A stretch of 64,000 nt of DNA from Natronincola ferrireducens (GCF_900100845.1 NZ_FNFP01000004.1:124001-188000); one strand, 5' to 3'; positions 25,298 to 34,244 are shown, numbered from the stretch's first letter. The notes: generated from the sequence alone by a model not told the origin. A program made the numbers and translations.

Positions 25298-26375
25298 AGA
25301 TTTTTTGTAAAGTTTCATTAATAACCAAAGTGTTATTTTCTAATAAATCAACAATTCCAGAGATTGTTTTTTTATTAGAATCTATAATTAACTGTACTAC
25401 GGGTCTAGTGAAAAATCTTCCGTTTATTCGCTTAACTATACCAACACTACCATCACTTAGCTTTACTAAACTATTAATGGGATAAGGGTTAATATTATAG
25501 ATGAAAGCTTTTGTCAATGTGGGATCAAATAAGGTTCCTCCGCTCCCCATGATAAATTCCAGCACTTCTGATACTGGGGTAGCCCTTCGATAGGGTCTAT
25601 CGGAGGTCATGGCATCAAAGGTATCAGCTAAGGCTATAATTTTTGAAAATATATGGGTATCAGCATAGGAAATATCCTTTGGATAACCACTGTTATTGTA
25701 GCGTTTATGATGCTGCAGGGAGGCTACACGGACAATGGGACTTAATTCTGTCTTTGTCTTGAGGAATTCATAACCTTTGGTAGTATGGGTTTCTATAATT
25801 TTTAATTCCTCTGGTGTTAAAGGACTGTTTTTTCTTAAAATTTCCTCCGGAATAAACATCATGCCTATATCATGGAGGGCAGCGGCCAAAGCCAGCTTTT
25901 CTAAATCACTCCTATTTAAACCCAAGGTAGTTCCTAAAACCAAAGAATGAATCATAACATTGACAGAGTGTTCATAAATATAGCCTTCTATTGTTTTTAA
26001 GTCCAAAAGTTCAATAACAATATCCTTTTTAGAAAAAAGCTCATCTATAACGGTGGAAATAGTAGCCTTTGCCATGGTTAAATCCCCATTAAAACCATCC
26101 TTCAGATCTTTCTTCGGGTGTTTTACTGTAGAAGCTAATTTCCTAATGTGACCAATGGCTTTTTGTCGTACTTCGGGTTTAATAATATCCTCAAGCTCTT
26201 CTTGGGAAAATTCGTCCTGTATGTATACCTTTGTATGGCCTATTTCCAATAATTTAGCCACTAAGGAAGGTTTTAGTGGTACCCCTTTAGACAACAAAAT
26301 TTTTCCCTGATCACTAAAAATCGGTACAGCAAGGGTATAATCTTCCGTAACTTTAGTTAAATCCATTATTCTCAT
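25296..26375 (-). CDS. HD-GYP domain protein (probable c-di-GMP phosphodiesterase)
   Basis: Probably hydrolyses cyclic di-GMP. I chose the ATG at 26375 (MRIMDLTKV) because AAAAGG lies 8 bases upstream; ATG 26381 and GTG 26384 are too close. The N-terminal 100 residues form the small domain often preceding HD-GYP (GKILLSKGVPLKPSLVAKLLEIGHTKVYIQDEF). The HD-GYP domain follows: EHSVNVMIHSLVLGTTLGL, LALAAALHDIGMMFIPEEIL, HTTKGYEF, HHKRYNNSGYP, ALADTFDAMTSDRPYRRA. All metal ligands appear present. A C-terminal 60-residue extension resembles a small barrel (KLSDGSVGIVKRINGRFFTRPVVQLI). It is transcribed alone. Confidence 0.92.
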   Translation of the reverse strand: MRIMDLTKVTEDYTLAVPIFSDQGKILLSKGVPLKPSLVAKLLEIGHTKVYIQDEFSQEELEDIIKPEVRQKAIGHIRKLASTVKHPKKDLKDGFNGDLTMAKATISTVIDELFSKKDIVIELLDLKTIEGYIYEHSVNVMIHSLVLGTTLGLNRSDLEKLALAAALHDIGMMFIPEEILRKNSPLTPEELKIIETHTTKGYEFLKTKTELSPIVRVASLQHHKRYNNSGYPKDISYADTHIFSKIIALADTFDAMTSDRPYRRATPVSEVLEFIMGSGGTLFDPTLTKAFIYNINPYPINSLVKLSDGSVGIVKRINGRFFTRPVVQLIIDSNKKTISGIVDLLENNTLVINETLQKI

Positions 26376-26542
26376 TTCCATCACCTTTTCTGTTGAACTA
26401 AGAGAGTCAGTACATAAAATATGTTACTACAATACCATATTGCAGGTAAAAAATCTACACGAGAAATAAAAAGAAAATAAAGATAAAAAAACAAAATTTA
26501 AACAAAACAAATAATTCATTGTCATATAAAAATTCTGAAAAA

Positions 26543-26571
26543 TTGATAAAAAAATAACATGTTGGTATAAT
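26543..26571 (+). promoter_or_regulatory. Strong sigma-A promoter of brnQ
   Basis: TTGATA (26543-26548), 17-bp spacer, TATAAT (26566-26571) with an extended -10 (TGG). Confidence 0.85.
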
Positions 26572-26617
26572 GTTTGTATGCAACTAGAAAATGAAAACAG
26601 TAAAGGAGTTGTACAGA

Positions 26618-27910
26618 ATGCATAAACAAACAAGGGACGTTATCGTTGTGGGATTCGCACTGTTTGCCATGTTTCTAGGAGCAGGCAATCTTATTTTTCC
26701 ACCTTCCTTGGGATTCATTACAGGTGATAACTGGATACTGGCAATGTTTGGATTTTTACTTACTGGTGTCGGTATGCCTTTATTAGGAATTATAGCAGTG
26801 TCAAGAGCGGGAGGAACAGTGGATCATCTTGCTAATAAAGTTAATCCTGTTTTTGCTAAAATATTAGGGGCAATGATTATGTTGGCCATAGGACCTCTGC
26901 TGGCTATCCCTAGAACTGGAGCCACTACCTTTGAGATAGGGATTCAGCCTTTATTTCCAGAAGTCAGCTCTATCCTAGTATCAATTATTTTCTTCTCTAT
27001 TACTTTATTCTTTTCATTAAATCCAACAAATGTTGTAGATAAGATAGGTAAAGTTCTTACACCGTGCTTACTAATCGTCCTGGGAATTATTATCTACAAG
27101 GGAGTCACAGCCCCCCTCGGACTACCTGTCACCACAAACTTAGGACAAACCTTCTCCATAGGATTTACAGAAGGCTATCAAACAATGGATGCTTTAGGCT
27201 CGGTTATTTTAGCTGGAATTGTTATTAGTAGTATAGTTCAAAGGGGCTACACCAACACCAAGGATCAAATTAAGCTTACAATACAGGCGGGACTGATTGC
27301 TGCTATAGGCTTAGGTGTTGTCTACGGTGGATTGATTTATTTAGGTGCTACTGCCAGTGGTCTTTTCACAACAGATACTACTAAAAGTCAGTTAATCATT
27401 GGAATCACCCAGGAGCTTTTAGGGTCCTTTGGTACGGTGGCTTTAGCAATATCTGTATCATTGGCTTGTTTAACCACTTCCATTGGTTTAACGGCTACTG
27501 CGGGAGAATATTTTAATAAGCTTTCCAATGGAAGACTTAGCTATAAAAGTATCGTTATTGCAACAGTGGTATTTAGCGGAGTATTTGCCAACATAGGGGT
27601 GGAAAAAATAGTAAGACTGGCTATTCCCATACTGGTAACCCTGTATCCTATCGTTATTGTTTTAATTGTTATGAATATATTTGATGTATATATACCGAGA
27701 AAGTCGGCTTATCCAGGAGCTGTTTTCGGGGCGTTAATTGTTAGTCTATTTGATGCTTTATCAACAGTGGGGATAGAATTCAGTTATATTACAAACTTGA
27801 TTGCAAGGCTACCCTTAGCAAACCAAGGTTTTGGCTGGCTTATTCCAGCTGTGGTAGGTACCATGGTCACGATGATATTTATAAAACCTCGACAAAAACA
27901 ACATCTTTAA
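26618..27910 (+). CDS. brnQ: Branched-chain amino acid transport carrier, BrnQ family
   Basis: LIVCS-family Na+/H+-coupled importer of leucine, isoleucine and valine. I chose ATG 26618 (MHKQTRDVIVVGFALFAMFLGAGNLIFPPSLG) because AAAGGAG lies 9 bases upstream; ATG 26591 precedes that site. The N-terminal FALFAMFLGAGNLIFPPSLG is the family signature, and about 12 hydrophobic segments follow, with GPLLAIPRTGATTFEIGI near residue 100 and LACLTTSIGLTATAGEYF in the second half. Branched-chain amino acids are common Stickland electron donors, matching the other amino acid genes. Confidence 0.94.
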   Translation: MHKQTRDVIVVGFALFAMFLGAGNLIFPPSLGFITGDNWILAMFGFLLTGVGMPLLGIIAVSRAGGTVDHLANKVNPVFAKILGAMIMLAIGPLLAIPRTGATTFEIGIQPLFPEVSSILVSIIFFSITLFFSLNPTNVVDKIGKVLTPCLLIVLGIIIYKGVTAPLGLPVTTNLGQTFSIGFTEGYQTMDALGSVILAGIVISSIVQRGYTNTKDQIKLTIQAGLIAAIGLGVVYGGLIYLGATASGLFTTDTTKSQLIIGITQELLGSFGTVALAISVSLACLTTSIGLTATAGEYFNKLSNGRLSYKSIVIATVVFSGVFANIGVEKIVRLAIPILVTLYPIVIVLIVMNIFDVYIPRKSAYPGAVFGALIVSLFDALSTVGIEFSYITNLIARLPLANQGFGWLIPAVVGTMVTMIFIKPRQKQHL

Positions 27911-27979
27911 ATAGCCATAGGAAGTGGAGGTTTGTTGCATAGAGAGGTATAAATGTGTTACCATAAAGTAAATTTTCAA

Positions 27980-28026
27980 CTGTAGGGAAGGGTTTCATCT
28001 TATGGAGATGGAACCCTTCCCTACAG
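27980..28026. repeat. 15-bp GC-rich hairpin (GGGAAGGGT family)
   Basis: CTGTAGGGAAGGGTT (27980-27994) pairs with AACCCTTCCCTACAG (28012-28026), with an inner CATC/GATG helix. It lies 70 bp after brnQ without a T run and shares AGGGAAGGGT arms with 17665-17695. Confidence 0.75.
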
Positions 28027-28048
28027 CTTCAGGATGAAATGAGACTGG

Positions 28049-28158
28049 ATTTAGAGGAGATGCTCCTTCCCGTTTAATTACAGTCCAAGTTATTTCTAGG
28101 GTATAGTACTTGAACTTCTGGTTATGAAAGAAGGAAAGCCTTAGTAGTACACTGAAGA
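28049..28158 (+). repeat. Leader-like element, copy 2 (related to the kdd leader)
   Basis: Blocks in order: ATTTAGAGGAG (28049-28059) pairing with CTCCT (28063-28067), AAGTTATTTC (28087-28096), AGTACTTGAAC (28105-28115) and GTAGTACACTGAAGA (28144-28158). The same four blocks with similar spacing occur at 37781-37891. The element ends 46 bp before the next start codon. Confidence 0.6.
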
Positions 28159-28204
28159 TAAGACTTGATACTTTATATTTAGAGTAAAGAAAGAAGGAGT
28201 AGGG

Positions 28205-28468
28205 ATGGAAGATATAGGTTTATTGGCTCCTAGGTTTGTAATAATACATTACTTTATAAAATGGTTTATTAAAAAATTTGGACTAGCCTTCTATTGTCTT
28301 GTTATAGTCTTACCTTTACTCGTCATTGCCCTTTATACCCTAAGACAAAGTGCCAAAGGAAAAGAGTGGGATCGGGTTTTAATGATTGTGATTTTTATGC
28401 TGATTGCCTTAGGGGGACTGATCGGTCTAGGTTTTGATATACATAATGGATACTCTATGGTCCCTTAA
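28205..28468 (+). CDS. Small membrane protein of unknown function
   Basis: An 87-residue protein I do not recognise. ATG 28205 follows AAGAAGGAGTAGGG. Two hydrophobic segments are clear (FGLAFYCLVIVLPLLVIALYTL near residues 25-46 and VLMIVIFMLIALGGLIGLGF near 58-77), joined by a short basic/acidic loop (RQSAKGKEWDR). The N-terminal LAPRFVIIHYFIKWFIKKF may lie along the membrane. It is closed by a very strong terminator and preceded by the leader-like element at 28049-28158. Coding statistics and the ribosome binding site support a real gene. Confidence 0.7.
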   Translation: MEDIGLLAPRFVIIHYFIKWFIKKFGLAFYCLVIVLPLLVIALYTLRQSAKGKEWDRVLMIVIFMLIALGGLIGLGFDIHNGYSMVP

Positions 28469-28469
28469 T

Positions 28470-28508
28470 GGACTAAAAAACCACCAGCTAAGGGTGGTTT
28501 TTTAGTCC
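28470..28508. terminator. Strong bidirectional terminator
   Basis: Sixteen-bp perfect arms (28470-28485 and 28493-28508; GGACTAAAAAACCACC and complement) with a 7-base loop. It ends the 28205 gene and the minus-strand efflux operon, overlapping the last codons of the TetR gene. Confidence 0.95.
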
Positions 28509-29072
28509 GTTTATAAATAAACTTATATAGCTGTCGATTATCTCCTCCGTAATCCTATCCTGGGCTATACAAATATGATACATAACCATATAGTTGATAC
28601 CACCTAAAAAAGAGATAGATGCTGTCTTTGTGTCAATCACCCTAAATTCTTCTTCTTTTATAGCATCGGCTAATATTGTCTCAACCATGGTAATAACCCT
28701 ATCCTTTGTTTCTATCATAAGGGACATAATCTCTTCCTCATGCCTCCACATCTCTTGGGAAAATACCTTCAATATATCTAAATGCTGTTGAGTAAAGCCA
28801 ATAATCAACAGAAAAAAATTTCTTAGCTTTTCTTCTGTCGTCTGCTGCTTTTGGAGAACAGACTCAATATTGCTGACGTAGATTTCTAAAGAAAACGCCA
28901 GGGTTTCTTGAAATAGATGCTTCTTACTTTCAAAATATTCATAGATGGTACCCTTACCCACTCCAGCCACGTCTGCTATATCTTCAACCTTAGCCTTGTG
29001 AAAGCCCTCACGGGCAAAAACCTTGATAGCTCCATCGATTATCAGTTCTCTTTTGCTTCGAACGATCTTCAT
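28488..29072 (-). CDS. TetR-family regulator of the efflux operon
   Basis: A TetR/AcrR-type repressor of 194 residues. The HTH occupies residues ~8-55 (RELIIDGAIKVFAREGFHKAKVEDIADVAGVGKGTIYEYFESKKHLF). The C-terminal ligand domain is all-helical and unrecognised in detail. It is the last gene of the HlyD-RND-TetR transcript, 14 bp after the RND gene, so it would be expressed with its targets and close a feedback loop. A TetR-like operator overlaps the operon's start point (33470-33485). Confidence 0.93.
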   Translation of the reverse strand: MKIVRSKRELIIDGAIKVFAREGFHKAKVEDIADVAGVGKGTIYEYFESKKHLFQETLAFSLEIYVSNIESVLQKQQTTEEKLRNFFLLIIGFTQQHLDILKVFSQEMWRHEEEIMSLMIETKDRVITMVETILADAIKEEEFRVIDTKTASISFLGGINYMVMYHICIAQDRITEEIIDSYISLFINGLKNHP

Positions 29073-29086
29073 GATCTGCCTCCTAA

Positions 29087-32000
29087 TTAATTTTCAACAG
29101 AAACTTTTTTTCTTTTAAGCAATTTTTGTTTAACAAAACTAGACATTCTGTCAAAGACCATATACATAACTGGAATAAATATCAGGGTTAAGAGGGTGGA
29201 AAGTAATAATCCTCCGATCACTACTGTTGCTAAGGGGGCTTGGGCTTCTGCACCTTCACCTATCCCTAAGGCTAAGGGTAATAAACCTAGCATAGTTGTT
29301 AAAGCTGTCATAAGGATAGGTCTGAGTCTTGTTGGACCAGCCTTTAAAATAGCCTCCCTCATAGACATCCCCTTACCTCTGAGGATATTGATGTAATCCA
29401 CTAATACAATAGCATTGTTGACAACTATTCCTGCCAATACAATGACACCAATGATAGCTGGTACACTTAAGGCTCTACGGGTTATAAATAAGCCTAGAGC
29501 ACCTCCAGAAAAGGCTAAGGGTACAGAAAGCATGATGGTGAAGGGGTGTAACAGGGATTCAAACTGGGAGGCCAATACCATATATACCAGTAGTATAGCT
29601 AAAATAATGGCCAAACCTAAGCTTTTAAAGGATTCTACCAGGTCCTCATTTTCTCCACCTAACCTATAGGAATAACCCTCAGGCATGGGGTAATCCCCCA
29701 GCTGATCTTCAATATCCTTAGCAATACTTCGCAAATCTCTACCTAATATGTCGGAGGTAACCCTGATGGTTCGCACTTGGTCATCCCGCTCAACCCGTGT
29801 GGGGCCTTGAGCTAAGGAGATATTTGCTACCTGTTCTAGAGGTACCATAACCCCTAGGGGAGTCATTAACTGCATTTGACTGAAGTTGGCTATACTTTCC
29901 TTTAAATAAGGATGACTTCTAATAACTACGTCCACCTCCGTACCCTCCACCTTATATCGGGTAGCTACTGTTCCTTGAACATTGCCACGGATAGACTGGG
30001 CTACCTGAGCAGCTGTTAATCCATAGCGGGAGGCGATGCTTCTATTAACTGTTACCTGTATTTCAGGTTTTCCTTCTTCAAAACTAGATTTTACCTCTCG
30101 GGTACCTTCAACTCCTTCAACCAAAGCAACAATATTGTTGGATAATTCCCTTAGAACCTCAATATCGTCACCTTTGATGGCAATAGATATGGGAGAACTA
30201 GAAAAGCCTGCTCCCATTCCTTGACTCTCCATGGACTGAACAGATATAAGGGCACCTGCAATTTTAGAGGTTTTTCCCCGAATTTCATCGGCAATTACTT
30301 GACTGCTTCGATTACGCTGACCTAATTCCTTGAGCATTACAAAAACTTCAGCCCTATTGCCGCTGCCTCCGGCATTGACAAACATATTACCACCGCCACC
30401 TAATAGAACGAATACTGAATCCACCTCCGGTATATCGGTGACAAGTTCTTCAATCCTCATGGCCACCTTATCGGTTTCCTCCAATTTGCTACCTGTTGGT
30501 AATTCTACGTCAATAGTAATAAGGCCCTCGTCCATAGCAGGGAAAAATTCAGCACCAACAGTAAAGAGTAACCCTATAGATGTTACAAAGATAACAAAAG
30601 CCAACAAAATTGTTAATTTTTTGTGGTTTAATCCCCAAGCCAATATCCCACCATAGGTTTCCTCTACTTTAGTAAAGAAGGTCTGGAATCCATCCAATAG
30701 TTTTTTAGATAGGGTAGTTCTTCTATGGACCTCATGGGACAGCTTTAAAATTTTAGAGGATAACATAGGAACAATGGTAAGGGACACAAATAAGGATGCC
30801 AATAGGGAGAAGGTTACTGTCATGGCTAACTCCTTAAACAGCATAGATGTAATACCCTCTACAAAAACAATAGGTAAAAATACTGCCACCGTTGTGATGG
30901 TGGAGGCAGTAACAGCCATGCTTACCTCTCCAGCCCCTTCCTTTGCCGCCTCGATACGGGAGTAGCCCTCTTGACGGAAACGATAAATATTTTCTAATAC
31001 AACGATGGAGTTGTCCACCAGCATACCCATGCCTAAGGCCAATCCTCCTAAGGTCATGAGGTTAATAGTAACCCCAGAAAAATACATAAGGGAGAAGGTG
31101 GCGATAATGGAAATAGGGATAGCTATACCAATAATAAAGGTGGTTCGTATATTTCTTAGAAACAGAAAGAGGATAATAATCGCCAGCAAACCTCCAATAA
31201 TAGCGTTTTGAGCAACATTTCCAATGGACTGCTTAATATAGTCGGACAAATCAACAATCATGTTAAATTCAATGCCCTCCAGCTCCTGATCAAGCTTGGA
31301 AAACTCTTGATTAATTCTATTGGCAACCTGAACGGTATTGAAATCTGATTGTTTGTTAATAACTAAAATAATACTAGAAACCCCATTGGTACGAGATAAG
31401 CGATCGGCATCCTTAGGAGCTAGGGTTACCTCTGCAACATCCTTTAGATGAATAATACCACCATTACTTAGAACAATAGGAAGGTTTCTTATTTCTTCAA
31501 TGCTTTTAAACTCTCCTAAGGTTCTAACCAATAGCTCCCGTTGTCCCCTCTCTACTAATCCCCCTGGAAGATTAAGGTTTTCACTCCGTAATATATTGGC
31601 AAGATGATTAACCGATAATCCGTACATTTGTAACTTAACAGGATCGGCTGTAATTTTCACTTCGTTTTCATAGCCCCCTGCTACTGTAACAGAAGCTACT
31701 CCAGGGAGACGCTCCAATCTACTTTTTACCCTATCCTCAGCAATACGCTGAATTTCTGACAGATTTTTATCTCCCGTAATAGCCATTTGTATTATAGGTA
31801 AGGCTCCTGGATCGATTTTACTTACTCTAGGAGTGGTGGCATCTTCAGGAAGAAAATCCTGAATCATATCGATTTTTTCCCGCATTTCTAAAGTAGCTAA
31901 GTCCATGTCTGTGCTATCATTAAATTGTATTACTACAACCGAGCTCCCCTCACTGGAGGTGGAGGTAATATTTTTTACATTACTGACGGTAGCCAATACC

Positions 32001-32206
32001 TCCTCTACAGGTCTAGTAACTAAGTCTTCTATTTCGTAGGGACCTACTCCTGTGTATTGGGTGCTGACAATAGCTACGGGAACATTAATATTAGGTAATA
32101 AATCTATGGACAGCTTTGTTAAGGAAACAAAGCCTAATAATAAAATAATGCAAATCACCATCACCGTGGTAACTGGCCGTTTCACCGATAAATGAGAAAG
32201 CTTCAT
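29087..32206 (-). CDS. RND family efflux transporter permease
   Basis: An AcrB/MdtB-like proton-driven exporter of 1039 residues. It has the typical two-fold design: a first TM helix (VTTVMVICIILLLGFVSL), a large outer loop, a block of helices around residues 335-480 (GGLALGMGMLVDNSIVVLENIYR, with the proton-relay Asp), then the second loop and a second helix block (VIVLAGIVVNNAIVLVDYINILRGKGMSMREAI). In a Gram-positive cell it works without an outer-membrane channel, with the HlyD-like lipoprotein as partner. Its ATG overlaps the HlyD stop codon. Substrates are unknown; drugs, lipids or siderophore-like molecules are possible. Confidence 0.95.
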   Translation of the reverse strand: MKLSHLSVKRPVTTVMVICIILLLGFVSLTKLSIDLLPNINVPVAIVSTQYTGVGPYEIEDLVTRPVEEVLATVSNVKNITSTSSEGSSVVVIQFNDSTDMDLATLEMREKIDMIQDFLPEDATTPRVSKIDPGALPIIQMAITGDKNLSEIQRIAEDRVKSRLERLPGVASVTVAGGYENEVKITADPVKLQMYGLSVNHLANILRSENLNLPGGLVERGQRELLVRTLGEFKSIEEIRNLPIVLSNGGIIHLKDVAEVTLAPKDADRLSRTNGVSSIILVINKQSDFNTVQVANRINQEFSKLDQELEGIEFNMIVDLSDYIKQSIGNVAQNAIIGGLLAIIILFLFLRNIRTTFIIGIAIPISIIATFSLMYFSGVTINLMTLGGLALGMGMLVDNSIVVLENIYRFRQEGYSRIEAAKEGAGEVSMAVTASTITTVAVFLPIVFVEGITSMLFKELAMTVTFSLLASLFVSLTIVPMLSSKILKLSHEVHRRTTLSKKLLDGFQTFFTKVEETYGGILAWGLNHKKLTILLAFVIFVTSIGLLFTVGAEFFPAMDEGLITIDVELPTGSKLEETDKVAMRIEELVTDIPEVDSVFVLLGGGGNMFVNAGGSGNRAEVFVMLKELGQRNRSSQVIADEIRGKTSKIAGALISVQSMESQGMGAGFSSSPISIAIKGDDIEVLRELSNNIVALVEGVEGTREVKSSFEEGKPEIQVTVNRSIASRYGLTAAQVAQSIRGNVQGTVATRYKVEGTEVDVVIRSHPYLKESIANFSQMQLMTPLGVMVPLEQVANISLAQGPTRVERDDQVRTIRVTSDILGRDLRSIAKDIEDQLGDYPMPEGYSYRLGGENEDLVESFKSLGLAIILAILLVYMVLASQFESLLHPFTIMLSVPLAFSGGALGLFITRRALSVPAIIGVIVLAGIVVNNAIVLVDYINILRGKGMSMREAILKAGPTRLRPILMTALTTMLGLLPLALGIGEGAEAQAPLATVVIGGLLLSTLLTLIFIPVMYMVFDRMSSFVKQKLLKRKKVSVEN

Positions 32207-33444
32207 TAGAACTCACCTCTAACTATGTTGACTTTGTAACCATCCTTTATAAAGTCCTGACCTTTGATGATGACGACATCTTCTGTAGTAATACCTTCTA
32301 CTACTTCAATCAATTCACCACTATCTAAGCCCACCACTACATCTTTTCTTACAGCTCTTTCATCGGAAACTACAAAAACATAAAAGTTTCCACCCTCTTG
32401 AAGAACAGCATCACTAGGAAGGGTTACTACATCTGCTTTTTCATTGGTATTAATATAAATATGGGAAAACATCCCAGGTTTGATGATCCCTTGAGGGTTA
32501 TCCACTTGTATTTTAATGGTGTAGAGTTGGGTCATAGGATCAGCCACTGGATTAATAGTAGTGAAGAACCCTTTTCTTATCTCATCGGAGATGGAGGGAA
32601 TCACAAGGTTGACATTATCTGCTTCAATAACTCGATTAATCATCCCCTCTGTAACCTGTATAACAGCTTCAAGGGTGGATATATCTGTAATTGTCAATGC
32701 AGGCTGGGGGGATACCAAACCCTTTTCTTGAATTTGTAGAGAGGATACAATACCATTTATAGGTGCAGTAACAATGGTATTGTCTAAGTTTTTTAAGCTA
32801 TTGGTGTAGGCAGTTTTGGCCTGTTCCAGCTGAGCTTCATAGAGGGAAAGCTGTGCTTGAGAGGCTTTCCTATTTTCATAATTTAATTTAGCCTGTTGAT
32901 AGGGTATATCAGAAGCCATTAGTTTAGCCTGTTCATAATCCTGTTGAGAAACAGCCCCAGCCTTGTATAGCTGCTCTATTCTATCAAAATTTGTTTTGGC
33001 ATTGTCGTAGTTCTTCTTAGCAGCTTCATAGCCAAGTCTAGCATTAGCTATTTGTTCTTCTAAAATCTCTTTCTGTAAATGATAATTTGCCAAACTGGTT
33101 TCGTAGGCCAACTGGGAAGAGGCTACATGGTCTTCAATGGACTCTCTGTCCAACACAAATAAAACATCACCCCTTGTGACATAATCACCAAGCTTGACGT
33201 TTAAGGTTTTGACCTCTAATAGACCCTGAATTTCCGGAATAACTGTGACAGCATCAACCGCCTGTAGCTGACCACTTAAAGTAATACTTTGGGAGATATC
33301 CCCTAACTGAGGCTTCATTACCTCTACAGCAAAGACGTTTTCTTGATCTGCTTGGGCTTTGAGGGCGGCATCACCGCTACACCCCATCAATAAAAGATTA
33401 AGTAAAATAAGAAAAAAAATAAGCAACGAAATCCGTTTTGACAT
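32206..33444 (-). CDS. Efflux periplasmic-adaptor-type lipoprotein (HlyD/MFP family)
   Basis: Membrane fusion protein for the adjacent RND pump. I chose the ATG at 33444 (MSKRISLLIFFLILLNLLLMGC) because CGGAGG lies 7 bases upstream; the upstream ATG at 33462 has no site. The lipobox LLMGC puts the mature N-terminal Cys near residue 22. Then come a barrel-sandwich half (DAVTVIPEIQGLLEVKTLNVKLGDYVTRGDVLFVLD), a long coiled-coil hairpin (residues ~100-210) and the second lipoyl half (TIVTAPINGIVSSLQIQEKGLV), followed by beta-barrel domains. It is the first gene of the operon. Confidence 0.94.
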   Translation of the reverse strand: MSKRISLLIFFLILLNLLLMGCSGDAALKAQADQENVFAVEVMKPQLGDISQSITLSGQLQAVDAVTVIPEIQGLLEVKTLNVKLGDYVTRGDVLFVLDRESIEDHVASSQLAYETSLANYHLQKEILEEQIANARLGYEAAKKNYDNAKTNFDRIEQLYKAGAVSQQDYEQAKLMASDIPYQQAKLNYENRKASQAQLSLYEAQLEQAKTAYTNSLKNLDNTIVTAPINGIVSSLQIQEKGLVSPQPALTITDISTLEAVIQVTEGMINRVIEADNVNLVIPSISDEIRKGFFTTINPVADPMTQLYTIKIQVDNPQGIIKPGMFSHIYINTNEKADVVTLPSDAVLQEGGNFYVFVVSDERAVRKDVVVGLDSGELIEVVEGITTEDVVIIKGQDFIKDGYKVNIVRGEF

Positions 33445-33469
33445 TTTAAAACCTCCGTTCAATTAATCC

Positions 33470-33520
33470 GACCGAACAGTCAGTCTACCTAATTATAATT
33501 TTTTTGGTAAACAATGTCAA
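33470..33520 (-). promoter_or_regulatory. Consensus promoter with TetR-type operator for the efflux operon
   Basis: On the minus strand TTGACA (33515-33520), exactly 17 bp, TATAAT (33492-33497): a perfect sigma-A consensus. The imperfect dyad GACTG-TT-CGGTC, preceded by a further GACT, lies at 33470-33485 over the expected start point. Such sites are typical for TetR repressors. Confidence 0.88.
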
Positions 33521-33583
33521 CTGGTGGAAAAGCCTAAAAATGTAGAAATGGATTGTTTTTTTACAGAAAGAAATAATACCTAT

Positions 33584-33620
33584 AAAAACAACCTTATATC
33601 TTGTGGATAAGGTTGTTTTT
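33584..33620. terminator. Isolated terminator-like hairpin
   Basis: Fourteen-bp perfect arms (33584-33597 and 33607-33620, AAAAACAACCTTAT and complement) with T runs on both strands. No gene ends here, so it may close a small unseen RNA or insulate the efflux promoter. Its right arm contains a DnaA-box-like 9-mer. Confidence 0.65.
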
Positions 33621-33715
33621 ATTAACACCATTACCCACATGCTTGTCCCCTTCAAAAACCAATTATCAACAGACTTATGCACATTACCCACAGAAATCCT
33701 ATAAACATATCCACA
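33602..33715. promoter_or_regulatory. Cluster of six DnaA-box-like 9-mers
   Basis: TTATCCACA occurs exactly on the minus strand at 33602-33610. One-mismatch copies on the plus strand are TTACCCACA (33631-33639), TTATCAACA (33663-33671), TTATGCACA (33675-33683), TTACCCACA (33684-33692) and ATATCCACA (33707-33715). Six sites in 114 bp of gene-free DNA suggest DnaA binding. Confidence 0.6.
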
Positions 33716-34037
33716 TATATCCTAAAAAATAATGTTCAAAACCAAGAAGTTATGTAAATATTATAACTATAAATTGTAGTTATAGGGAATGGATTGGCAA
33801 AGGTTATTGTGAAATTCCGTATTGAAAATATCAGTAGCGATGATTTGTAAGAAATTTAAAATTCATCAAAGCATGAGACTTAACTCTTATTTTTCTTTAA
33901 ATTATTAAAACATTATAAAATTATAAAGGGAAGAATCTTTTAATGAAGAATATATATATAAAGGCAGTGCATATGTTAAAGGAAGAATATTAAATATCCA
34001 GCATCACTATATTTTCACTTTCGAAGGGGGATTTAGT
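33716..34037. other. AT-rich gene-free region beside the DnaA-box cluster
   Basis: No gene seen. It holds an inverted repeat TATAACTA / TAGTTATA (33762-33769 and 33777-33784) and long A/T runs around 33890-33960. The promoter of the XRE gene must lie here but I could not fix it. Confidence 0.5.
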
Positions 34038-34244
34038 ATGTTGAATGGCTTTAAAATAAGGGAAATGAGGATGAAGAAAGGTTATACCACCATGGATGTT
34101 TCAAAGCTTACCCATATCTCTAAAAGCTATATTGAGGAATTAGAAAGGGGCGATAAAAAGAATCCCTCATTTAATAAAATAGTATCCATAGCAGAAGCAC
34201 TGGGGATTGTTATCGATGATTTAATAGTAAAATCCCAATCGTAA
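34038..34244 (+). CDS. Small XRE-family helix-turn-helix protein
   Basis: A 68-residue single-domain Cro/CI-type DNA-binding protein. ATG 34038 follows GAAGGGGG. The HTH reads IREMRMKKGYTTMDVSKLTHISKSYIEELERGDKKNPSFNKIVSIAEALGIVIDDLI, the SinR/XRE pattern with a C-terminal LGI-DDLI helix. There is no effector or dimer domain beyond this. It is transcribed alone and ends at a terminator (34369-34400). The targets are unknown; the DnaA-box cluster and AT-rich DNA just upstream may belong to its control. Confidence 0.9.
   Translation: MLNGFKIREMRMKKGYTTMDVSKLTHISKSYIEELERGDKKNPSFNKIVSIAEALGIVIDDLIVKSQS

Noticed and set aside
33485-33691. Open frame on the minus strand across the efflux promoter
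   Set aside because: It runs over the consensus promoter and the DnaA-box cluster, has no ribosome binding site and an unlikely composition.
33584-33720. Chromosomal origin of replication at the DnaA-box cluster
   Set aside because: No dnaA, dnaN or other replication genes are nearby, and the region is short; a regulatory cluster is more likely.
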